DNA of 35,903 nucleotides from Candidatus Brocadia sp. GTDB taxonomy: Bacteria; Planctomycetota; Brocadiia; Brocadiales; Brocadiaceae. Shown here piece by piece: positions 29,850 through 35,903 of this stretch. The stretch lies in the NCBI GenBank assembly GCA_011525665.1, contig WYAU01000099.1, forward strand, positions 1-35,903. The letters run 5' to 3'. A program made the translations under genes and the position numbers. Numbering within the stretch: the first letter of the stretch is position 1; each line of letters starts with the position of its first letter. The notes under the pieces are model-generated. The model did not search any database and was not told the origin of the DNA. It was given only the letters and a program-made list of their open reading frames with translations.

Positions 29850-30971
29850 ATGAAACTACTGACATACATACTTCTTTTCTTAGCTATCCTTCTTTTAAAC
29901 GGCTGTGCTTTCACATTTTTTGGCGAGAAACTTGAAGACCGTTCCACACAGCCTCTTTTTCCCGTCGAAAAAGACCTGGAAATCTATGCTGAACTGGATT
30001 ACCCACCCGGGAATATAGCAGTCTCTCCGGAGGGAAGGGTTTTTTTTAGTTTTCACCCTGCCGGTAAGCCGTCTATTGATATCGCCGAACTGGTATTAAA
30101 TCAGGTAGTACCCTATCCTGATAAGGACGCTCAGGAGGAAAAGTTTACTTCGCCTCTTTCTCTGCGGATTGATAGGCAGAACCGTTTGTGGGTATTGGAT
30201 TATGGTGCTCATGGGTTTCGCAAGATCAAGCTTTATGCCTTTGATTTACATTCGAATCAATTGGTACACGAATTTCAATTTCCCAGAAATATTGCTGGTT
30301 TTGGCTCAATGCTTAATGATTTCCAGGTTGATGCCAAGGGGAAGAAGATATACATTGCCGATACCAGCGCCCTGGCACAAAACCAAGCCATTATTGTGTA
30401 TGATGTTGAGAAGAAAGAAGCCCGGCGTTTATTGAAAAAAGATACTTCGGTAAGAAACGGGCCTTATGCAGTTCACATTCAAGGCAAACCCCTAAATATT
30501 TTGGGCATTTTTAAACCGAAATTCGGTGTAGATTCCATTGCCTTAAGCAGGGATGGCCGATGGCTCTATTATGCACCTTTGAATGGTGGCATTCTTTATC
30601 GTATTGAGGTATCAGCATTGAACAATGAAACATTAAAGGAAAAAGAATTAGGAGAACGGGTGGAGAAGTTTGCAGAAATCACAATGAGTGACGGCATTAC
30701 CACCGATGATGCCGGAAACATCTATATTACCGACATGGAGAATGCTGCTATCCATCGGGTTGATCAGGCAGGCAAACTCCAGACATTATTTAAGGATCCC
30801 ATAAAACTTCGCTGGCCCGATGGTTTCAGTTTCGGGCCTGATGGAGTTCTTTATCTAACCGACAGTGCCCTTCAAGATGTTATGATGAAATCTTCAAGGC
30901 AGATCAAAAAGTGCCGACCCTATTATATCTATCGATTCCATCCCGGCTTTTCAGCAGCTCCCGGTCATTAG
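29850..30971 (+). CDS. Lipoprotein with SMP-30/royal-jelly-like beta-propeller
   Basis: 373-residue exported lipoprotein: hydrophobic leader with lipobox LLNGC (Cys19). The rest has repeated propeller blades with segments such as NIAVSPEGRVFFSFHP, SPLSLRIDRQNRLWVLDYG, IYIADTSA, SIALSRDGRWLYYAPL, DGITTDDAGNIYITDMENA and WPDGFSFGPDGVLYLTDS. This is the pattern of the major-royal-jelly / L-dopachrome-tautomerase-related family (PF03022), bacterial members of which are mostly of unknown role. Lactone hydrolysis has been shown for the related SMP-30 group, but is not implied here. No operon partner. Confidence 0.82.
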   Translation: MKLLTYILLFLAILLLNGCAFTFFGEKLEDRSTQPLFPVEKDLEIYAELDYPPGNIAVSPEGRVFFSFHPAGKPSIDIAELVLNQVVPYPDKDAQEEKFTSPLSLRIDRQNRLWVLDYGAHGFRKIKLYAFDLHSNQLVHEFQFPRNIAGFGSMLNDFQVDAKGKKIYIADTSALAQNQAIIVYDVEKKEARRLLKKDTSVRNGPYAVHIQGKPLNILGIFKPKFGVDSIALSRDGRWLYYAPLNGGILYRIEVSALNNETLKEKELGERVEKFAEITMSDGITTDDAGNIYITDMENAAIHRVDQAGKLQTLFKDPIKLRWPDGFSFGPDGVLYLTDSALQDVMMKSSRQIKKCRPYYIYRFHPGFSAAPGH

Positions 30972-31102
30972 TCAGAAGGCCGGAGTCCGAAGGAAAAACG
31001 CAATTATTTCTCTGAACGAAGTTTTGCAGTGTGAACACATCCCTTAATCCCCTAGTTTGGAGGGGAAATACGTGTGTCTTTTTCTGTACAGGAAAATTTT
31101 TC

Positions 31103-31132
31103 TTGACAGCGTTATATCATATAAGGCATAAT
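31103..31132 (+). promoter_or_regulatory. Promoter of the ModE-like gene with built-in ModE-like box
   Basis: TTGACA (31103-31108) and CATAAT (31127-31132) are 18 bases apart, about 12 bases before the gene. The spacer carries CGTTATAT-C-ATATAAGG (31110-31126), an inverted repeat close to the CGTTATAT half-site known for ModE operators. A regulator bound there would block its own transcription. Confidence 0.6.
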
Positions 31133-31143
31133 GAATTGCAAAT

Positions 31144-31485
31144 ATGAACGTGAAATTTAAGATATGGTTTGAAGAAAACGGGGGTGTGGCCTTTGCTGAA
31201 GGGCGCAGGATGTTGCTGGAAGCTGTAGACCGTCTGGGTTCTTTGAATGCTGCGGCAAAGGAACTGGGCATGTCGTATCGCGCTGCATGGGGGAAGGTCA
31301 GGGCTACAGAAAAGGCATTAGGGATAAAATTACTGGAGGTTACCACCGGGGGAAAGGGCGGTGGTGGGGCAACCCTGACGCCGGATGCAAGGGAACTGAT
31401 CTTGAAATACCAAAAGTACACAGACAGTATGACCTCATTGATGGAAAAGGAATTCAAACGTATTTTTGGAAGCAAGAAATCGTAA
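31144..31485 (+). CDS. ModE-like molybdate-responsive HTH regulator (HTH only)
   Basis: 113 residues with the winged HTH of the ModE family: RRMLLEAVDRLGSLNAAAKE, then LGMSYRAAWGKVRATEKALG, then the glycine-rich wing TTGGKGGGGATLTPDARELI. E. coli ModE has a further two TOBE domains that bind molybdate; these are absent, so this is the short form. Molybdate sensing could be provided by the separate di-TOBE protein encoded next (31876-32283). The gene has its own promoter with an embedded ModE-like box. Targets likely include the porin and modA genes downstream (inference). Confidence 0.87.
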   Translation: MNVKFKIWFEENGGVAFAEGRRMLLEAVDRLGSLNAAAKELGMSYRAAWGKVRATEKALGIKLLEVTTGGKGGGGATLTPDARELILKYQKYTDSMTSLMEKEFKRIFGSKKS

Positions 31486-31875
31486 TATGCGCTTAACAAA
31501 AATATTTTGACATTGTTAGCAAAAATTATGTAAGAAAGGAGACAGGGGGAGAGTGGAGAAACGGAGAGTATAAAGAATAAAAATAGTAACAATTTGGCTT
31601 TTTGAAAATTACCTTTCTACCGGGAAATCAATAAAATCCTTTTCTCTTCCACCCCTGCGGGGTTAATTCTTTTTGTATTTCTTCGTCCAGGGGCTTTACC
31701 CCTGGCTATGTGCTTTCTGCCCTTCGGGCATAGATTATGTATAAGAATTTTAGCCTCAGGGTAAAGTATACACTGAGTATTTTCTTTGTGCCATGGTGTC
31801 TTTGCGGTCAAAAGTCGTCAAAGGCCTTATTAATCACTGTTTTTGTTCTATCTTAAAATTCTCCGATAACGGGAA
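31486..31875. repeat. Intergenic stretch with three GC-rich hairpins
   Basis: No gene. Three short hairpins follow one another: ACCCC-TGC-GGGGT (31651-31663), CCAGGGG-CTTTA-CCCCTGG (31687-31705) and TGCCC-TTC-GGGCA (31718-31730). The same kind of hairpin string recurs at 35486-35678. A possible ribosome-binding AAAGGAG at about 31534 is not followed by an ORF. Confidence 0.6.
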
Positions 31876-32283
31876 ATGGCGAACAGACTTTGCGGAACAA
31901 TTGTCAGCATCACGCAGGGGCAAATCCATGCCCACGTGCAAATCCTCTGGAAGGAGATGCCGCTCAGCGTCATCATTACCCGGGCGTCGTGCGATGATAT
32001 GCATCTAGCGGTGGGTGACGCAATCTCTGTACTCATCAAGGGTACGGATATAATGCTTGCAAAATCCTTTTCGGGGATGCTGAGTGCACGAAACAGGGTC
32101 AAGGGGGTCGTAAAAGAGATTATTCAGGGAGACGTATTGTCAAAGGTTTTTGTGGAATCCCGGGGTGACATGGTCCATGCTATTGTTACAAATACATCTT
32201 TAAAGGATATGGACATTTGCAACGGTGATGAGGTTACGGCCATTGTAAAATCAACGGAACTGATATTATCGAAGGAAATTTAG
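31876..32283 (+). CDS. Di-TOBE molybdate-binding (Mop/MopI-type) protein
   Basis: 135 residues made of two TOBE domains in tandem (about 1-65 and 70-135). Each has the pattern 'N.l.G.v..i..g.v.a.V.v...g..i.a.it..s...l.l..Gd.v.a.iKatdv.la': GDAISVLIKGTDIMLAKSF in the first, GDEVTAIVKSTELILSKEI in the second. Such proteins store or buffer molybdate or tungstate in the cytoplasm. It supplies the domains missing from the HTH-only regulator at 31144. The start ATG 31876 has only a weak upstream GGGAA. Confidence 0.87.
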   Translation: MANRLCGTIVSITQGQIHAHVQILWKEMPLSVIITRASCDDMHLAVGDAISVLIKGTDIMLAKSFSGMLSARNRVKGVVKEIIQGDVLSKVFVESRGDMVHAIVTNTSLKDMDICNGDEVTAIVKSTELILSKEI

Positions 32284-32400
32284 CATAAAGAGATTGAAGG
32301 GAGATGTGCGGTCGAAAATAAGTTGTTTTCTGATAAATCGTTTGAAAATACCTTATAGGGCGGGCTACGTTAAAATCTGATGCCCATTTTTATGTATATG

Positions 32401-32423
32401 CGTTATGTCGCAAATGGCATAAC
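32401..32423 (+). promoter_or_regulatory. Inverted repeat upstream of the porin gene
   Basis: GTTATG (32402-32407) and CATAAC (32418-32423), ten bases apart, form perfect 6-bp arms 20 bp before the porin start and just ahead of its AGAGGAGGG ribosome-binding site. It shares GTTAT half-site character with the ModE-like box at 31110-31126 and could be a weak ModE site. Confidence 0.35.
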
Positions 32424-32443
32424 AATGCCGAAGAGGAGGGTAC

Positions 32444-33919
32444 ATGCGAAACAGATGGTTTCGATATGGTTTATCGTTGGTTACGGTATTTTGTGCTATA
32501 TGTTCTGCCGGAAAAGCACAGAATGCAATTGCCCAGGATGTTGTTCAGAACAAAAAAGCATCTGAAAGTGAGATAGAGGATTTAAAAGAACAATTAAATC
32601 AAATGGAAGAGGCGTTTCTCGTACAGCAGAAAATGATGAAACAGATGGAGACCTTAGCGTTAAGCCAGCAGGAGCAAATCAAGGAATTGAAAACCCGTGT
32701 CGAGTCTATGAGTGAAAAACCTGTGGCAGTTGCAAGAGAAGAAATCAAAGAAGAAGTAAAGCAAGAGGTGGGAAACTACCTCGCATCTGATGAGGCACGA
32801 GAAAAATTGGGATTAGGCTTACCCGGCAAAAACGAACCGGTTAACGCCTACTATCTGCCCGATAAGGAAAAAGCCTCCATAGGTTTTCAAACAAGGGACG
32901 GGAAATATTCTTTAAATGTGGGTTTTAGATTTCAGACACGCTTTACCTACAAGGACAAGGATGATGATTTTGATGAAGCAGATACAACCGATATCGATGT
33001 GCGTAGGGCAAGGCTGTGCTTTGGCGGCAATATCTATAGCAAAGATCTGTTTTATAACGTGGAAATTGACGCAGACAGCTTTGAGGTAAATCTGAGGGAT
33101 TATTATATCTGGTGGACGCCTGCAGCAGCCGGGGAAGCGATCAGTATAAAGGGAGGGTATTTTAAGGTGCCGGCCAACCGGCAATGGAATTCATCGGGTT
33201 TTAAATTGCTGCTCCAGGACAGGTCCATCGCCAGCGATGCATTTAAACAGGACCGCGATTACGGCCTGGATATCTTTGGAAAACCATTTGATGGCCATAT
33301 GGAATACCATGCGGCCGTTTTCCGCGGCGCCGGCCAGAATCCCTCAAAGGCGTTTGGTAGGGATGAAAACATCGACAACGAACTCATGTATGTGCTTACT
33401 GCACGGTATTATCCCTTTGGATGGTATAATTCTTACAACTTAGCAACGGGCTGGGATGAAACTGACCTGAAATGCGAAGAAAATTTAAAGGCCGTCATTG
33501 GCGCATCATTCGTTTATAATGCAAAGGAGAGGGATAAAAAGCTGGAAGACACCGATTCTGCAATCGGCAACGTTGACCTGGGTGTGAGGTACCGGGGGTT
33601 CACCTGGGATAGTGAATATTATATACGGGAGAATGACCCGGAAGGTGACGGCGATTCAATAACTTCTGACGGCTTCTATACCCAGGCGGGGTATTTTGTG
33701 CTGCCCAAAAAACTGGAAGTTGCCGCCCGTTACTCCATGCTTGATCCCAATGAGGATGTGCGGGATGACGTTCAGACGGAGTATACGGTCGGTATCAATT
33801 ATTACCTGCGTGGGCATCGCCAACGGGTACAGGCTGATGTGGGCCACTTCATCACGGAGACCACAGAGACAGATAAGGACGAAAACAGGATCAGATTACA
33901 ATATCAAATGATATTTTAG
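32444..33919 (+). CDS. OprO/OprP-type porin
   Basis: 491-residue outer-membrane beta-barrel porin (PF07396-like, phosphate-selective family). A signal peptide (cleavage near AIAQ-DVV, residue 31) is followed by a coiled coil (about 37-85; DLKEQLNQMEEAFLVQQKMM, EQIKELKTRVESM), then alternating barrel strands such as FQTRDGKYSLNVGFRFQTRF, DVRRARLCFGGNIYSKDLFY, ISIKGGYFKVPANRQW and LQYQMIF with a terminal Phe. The N-terminal coiled coil is usual for porins that trimerise. It lies in the molybdenum cluster, 11 bp before modA with an AGGAGG at the modA start, so it is likely co-transcribed and may pass molybdate or other oxyanions. Selectivity is inferred from context. Confidence 0.87.
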   Translation: MRNRWFRYGLSLVTVFCAICSAGKAQNAIAQDVVQNKKASESEIEDLKEQLNQMEEAFLVQQKMMKQMETLALSQQEQIKELKTRVESMSEKPVAVAREEIKEEVKQEVGNYLASDEAREKLGLGLPGKNEPVNAYYLPDKEKASIGFQTRDGKYSLNVGFRFQTRFTYKDKDDDFDEADTTDIDVRRARLCFGGNIYSKDLFYNVEIDADSFEVNLRDYYIWWTPAAAGEAISIKGGYFKVPANRQWNSSGFKLLLQDRSIASDAFKQDRDYGLDIFGKPFDGHMEYHAAVFRGAGQNPSKAFGRDENIDNELMYVLTARYYPFGWYNSYNLATGWDETDLKCEENLKAVIGASFVYNAKERDKKLEDTDSAIGNVDLGVRYRGFTWDSEYYIRENDPEGDGDSITSDGFYTQAGYFVLPKKLEVAARYSMLDPNEDVRDDVQTEYTVGINYYLRGHRQRVQADVGHFITETTETDKDENRIRLQYQMIF

Positions 33920-33930
33920 AGGAGGACACG

Positions 33931-34740
33931 ATGTATTTGAAAATACCGAAAAGACGGGTTGAGAGATTTCTCTTGATAGCAGGTGCAACCTGGTTTCTAT
34001 TTTTATTCATAGCTTTCCACCATACTGCCCGCGCAGATGAAAAAATCCTTATTGCAGCGGCCGCTAACCTGAACCCGGCCATGGATGAGATCTGCAAAGG
34101 CTTCGAGAAGGCAAACCCAACCATAGACGTAGAGGTATCATACGGTTCTTCCGGCAATTTTTTTGCCCAGATTAAACAGGGGGCGCCTTTCGACGTATTT
34201 TTCTCAGCTGATACAACCTATCCCGCACGTCTCGAAGAGGAAGGTCTGGCGGTAAAAGGGGGGAGTACGATTTACGCCTTTGGAAGTATTGTGGTCTGGA
34301 TACCGAAAAAATCTGCACTCAATCCCCGAAAGGGATTGCATGTCGTTTTGGACCCAAAAGTAAAAAAGCTGGCCATCGCAAACCAAAAAATCGCCCCCTA
34401 TGGCATGGCAGCAGAAGAGGCGCTTCGTTACTATGGATTGTGGGACAAGGTGCAGGACAAACTGGTCTTTGGGGAAAACATCTCGCAAACGGCACAATTT
34501 GTCCAGTCAGGCGCAGCCGACGTGGGAATTCTTGCCCTGTCCCAGGCAATTTCACCAAAAATGGAAAGTGAAGGAGATTATTGGGTCATCCCTGCCGAAG
34601 CATATAACAAGCTGGGACAAGCCTATGTTGTCCTGCAACGGGGTAAGGATAAGCCTGGCGTCAGAAAATTCCTGGAATTTGTGCAAGGGAAAAAGGGGAA
34701 AGAAGTATTTTCTCAATACGGCTATTCACTTCCAAAATAG
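33931..34740 (+). CDS. modA: Periplasmic molybdate-binding protein ModA
   Basis: 269 residues: hydrophobic leader (about 18-32) with cleavage near ARA-DEK, then the ModA core. EKILIAAAANLNPAMDEICK, VSYGSSGNFFAQIKQGAPFD, VFFSADTTYPARLEEEGL, IANQKIAPYGMAAEEALRY, GENISQTAQFVQSGAADVGI and KFLEFVQGKKGKEVFSQYGY all fit the family. ModA captures molybdate or tungstate for the ModBC transporter. modB and modC do not follow, neither here nor within 1.1 kb downstream, so the permease and ATPase are either elsewhere or beyond the window. AGGAGG eight bases upstream supports ATG 33931. Confidence 0.93.
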   Translation: MYLKIPKRRVERFLLIAGATWFLFLFIAFHHTARADEKILIAAAANLNPAMDEICKGFEKANPTIDVEVSYGSSGNFFAQIKQGAPFDVFFSADTTYPARLEEEGLAVKGGSTIYAFGSIVVWIPKKSALNPRKGLHVVLDPKVKKLAIANQKIAPYGMAAEEALRYYGLWDKVQDKLVFGENISQTAQFVQSGAADVGILALSQAISPKMESEGDYWVIPAEAYNKLGQAYVVLQRGKDKPGVRKFLEFVQGKKGKEVFSQYGYSLPK

Positions 34741-34765
34741 ATCAATACTATTTGAAAGGAAAGGC

Positions 34766-34879
34766 ATGGTCTATTTACGTATGCATGGGGAATGGCTTCC
34801 CCTTAGGCACGGACATCCTGATTTTATCATGGAGATTGGTGTTCTGGAACCGTCTGCGCAAGAAAGGAGCAAGTCATGA
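34766..34879 (+). CDS. Small ORF between modA and mop
   Basis: 37 codons (MVYLRMHGEWLPLRHGHPDF...), with GAAAGGAAAGG just upstream and a stop TGA that overlaps the next gene's start as ATGA. There is no recognised homologue. It could be a real small protein, a leader for translational coupling, or chance; the mop gene has its own AAAGGAG, so coupling is not required. Confidence 0.35.
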   Translation: MVYLRMHGEWLPLRHGHPDFIMEIGVLEPSAQERSKS

Positions 34880-35085
34880 AGATCAGCGCTCGGAATATTT
34901 TGAAAGGCAAGGTCGAAGAGGTGAAGCATGGTACGGTGGACACGGAAGTGGATGGAGAATTACCGGGAGGGGCTGAAATTTGTTCAGTAATTACCAAACG
35001 CTCCGCAGAAACGCTGGGGCTGGCAAAAGGCAAAGATGTTTATGCAGTTATCAAGGCCACCAATGTAATGATCATGGTAGACTAA
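34876..35085 (+). CDS. Single-TOBE molybdate-binding protein (Mop)
   Basis: 69 residues, one TOBE domain: MKISARNILKGKVEEVKHGT, then VDTEVDGELPGGAEICSVIT, and GLAKGKDVYAVIKATNVMIM. This is the classic molbindin pattern of Clostridium Mop: six such subunits form a cage for several molybdate ions. AAAGGAG lies seven bases before ATG 34876. It closes the molybdenum cluster and is followed by a strong hairpin (35132-35174). Confidence 0.93.
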   Translation: MKISARNILKGKVEEVKHGTVDTEVDGELPGGAEICSVITKRSAETLGLAKGKDVYAVIKATNVMIMVD

Positions 35086-35131
35086 CCAGGAAAAGGCAAG
35101 ATGTTATATTGAACAGAGGCAAGGGTAACAA

Positions 35132-35174
35132 TTCAAATACAGCCACCGTGCCCTGTATGGCGGCTGTATTTGAA
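35132..35174 (+). terminator. Strong hairpin after mop
   Basis: TTCAAATACAGCC (35132-35144) pairs perfectly with GGCTGTATTTGAA (35162-35174) over 17 bases, 47 bases after the mop stop. The stem is strong but no clear T run follows, so it may work as a terminator or as a 3' mRNA stabiliser. Confidence 0.5.
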
Positions 35175-35903
35175 AACAGTTCAGCTTCCTTCCTAACTTT
35201 CTCCCAAATTCCTTTGAAATTCCTCCTTCAAGAGGCTGAGAAACATTTCCTCCCTAATGTTAAGGTTTAGGGTTGGAGGCTGAACTATTGCAGCCCATAA
35301 AATTTCAGGGAAAATAATGCATAATACCTTTATAATACTGGGAAAACGGAAATCCTAAGATAAGTTCAGAACATCTGGATGCCGCTTATTGGTCAGCATG
35401 AAGGAGTTTGTATTTAAGAAGGTAAGCGCGTCTACAGTATTGCCGTGTAAAATCCGTAACTATTCAGCGTATTTTTACTATAAGGCCTGAAAGGCCGAGA
35501 GAATAGAGCAGGGGGCGTAAGCCCCCTGTCATAAATAACAATAACAACAAGCCCCGGAGGGGCGAAAGGACTCTTTGGGAAAAGAATTCCTTTCGCCCTT
35601 TCAGGGCTCATAACGGCATTCTTCATTTTCAGGGGGCTTCACTTCACCCCCTGCTATAAGCTTTCGCCCCTTTGGGGGCTATGTTCGGCAATATTCTCCA
35701 TCAGCTACGTTGCATAGTTACGTAAAATCTTTCTTTTTTCGGAAGGTTTTTACACCACCCACTCACCCCCCTTGATAGCTTACAGTTGGACAAATTTTTT
35801 GCTGGACAAAATGAAGTACCAAAGGCATACTAAGGTACATGGAATCAAAAGTAAGCCAAAGCGAGGAAATGGGAGATGGGGGATATAGGGGCGCAAGGAG
35901 AAA
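35175..35903. other. Gene-free end of the window, rich in hairpins
   Basis: No supported gene in this ~730 bp. Short frames here run through the hairpin cluster (35486-35678) and have no protein character. A ~60-base AT-rich stretch with CACCCACTCACCCCCC follows near 35756-35772. Confidence 0.55.
35486..35678. repeat. Cluster of GC-rich hairpins
   Basis: Six hairpins lie within about 200 bp: GGCC-TGAAA-GGCC (35484-35495), CAGGGGGC-GTAA-GCCCCCTG (35509-35528), GCCCC-GGA-GGGGC (35551-35563), GCCCT-TTC-AGGGC (35596-35608), CAGGGGG...CCCCCTG (about 35629-35653) and GCCCC-TTTG-GGGGC (about 35665-35678). The same sort of unit occurs at 31651-31730. This is a REP-cluster-like array rather than a terminator. 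Confidence 0.65.

Noticed and set aside
35430-35640. Short frames across the 35.5 kb hairpin cluster
   Set aside because: They are products of GC-rich palindromic repeats and share no protein pattern.
1-35903. CRISPR array, tRNA or rRNA genes
   Set aside because: No regularly spaced direct repeats and no cloverleaf or rRNA-like sequence were recognised; the repeats present are palindromic and dispersed.

Overview
The window looks like chromosomal DNA of a bacterium with modest GC, most likely a planctomycete of the anammox group (Brocadiales). This is an inference from gene content, not from a marker gene: no rRNA or tRNA was seen. Pointers are a planctomycete-style prepilin/H-X9-DG protein, a lipid-anchored CxxCH cytochrome c, a two-domain multicopper oxidase beside a protoglobin and a ferredoxin, a molybdenum gene cluster, a selenocysteine-type SelD and a high load of dispersed palindromic repeats.

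Layout. 1-480: REP-like palindromes around a dead REP-associated (Y1/HUH) transposase fragment. 483-1256: RlaP-like nucleotidyltransferase. 1686-4060: threonine-to-glycine pathway (tdh-kbl), with a nine-codon leader ORF that overlaps the tdh start as ATGA. 4172-6878: cytochrome lipoprotein, selD read through an in-frame UGA, and an exported PCMT-like methyltransferase. 6881-16946 (minus strand): pseudopilin, a large PAS/GAF/HD-GYP c-di-GMP phosphodiesterase, then a redox/gas-sensing neighbourhood (multicopper oxidase, REC-only protein, ferredoxin, protoglobin) beside an NtrC-type sigma-54 activator and its PAS histidine kinase. 17138-18734: DnaQ-like exonuclease and a decayed dinB.

19159-24855 is the main accessory locus. 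A HigB-like toxin, a HigA antitoxin fused to an ImmA/IrrE-type HExxH metallopeptidase, and a 1413-residue NACHT/STAND-type NTPase with a C-terminal PD-(D/E)XK-like nuclease motif form one tightly packed, partly overlapping operon. It reads as a candidate anti-phage defence island. 25135-26435 is a decay zone (frameshifted HUH transposase, stop-interrupted nucleotidyltransferase, half a urea transporter), followed by truD, an attC-like site with a possible integron-cassette gene, and a BrnT/BrnA toxin-antitoxin pair.

29850-35085: an SMP-30/royal-jelly-like lipoprotein, then a molybdenum cluster (HTH-only ModE-like regulator, di-TOBE Mop protein, OprO/P-type porin, ModA, single-TOBE Mop). The final 0.8 kb holds a terminator-like hairpin and a dense cluster of GC-rich hairpins.

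A theme across the window is repeat invasion. The same repeat families found between genes also appear in frame inside kbl (once) and truD (twice), in the manner of Rickettsia palindromic elements. One repeat palindrome is also embedded in the coding sequence of a REP-associated transposase.
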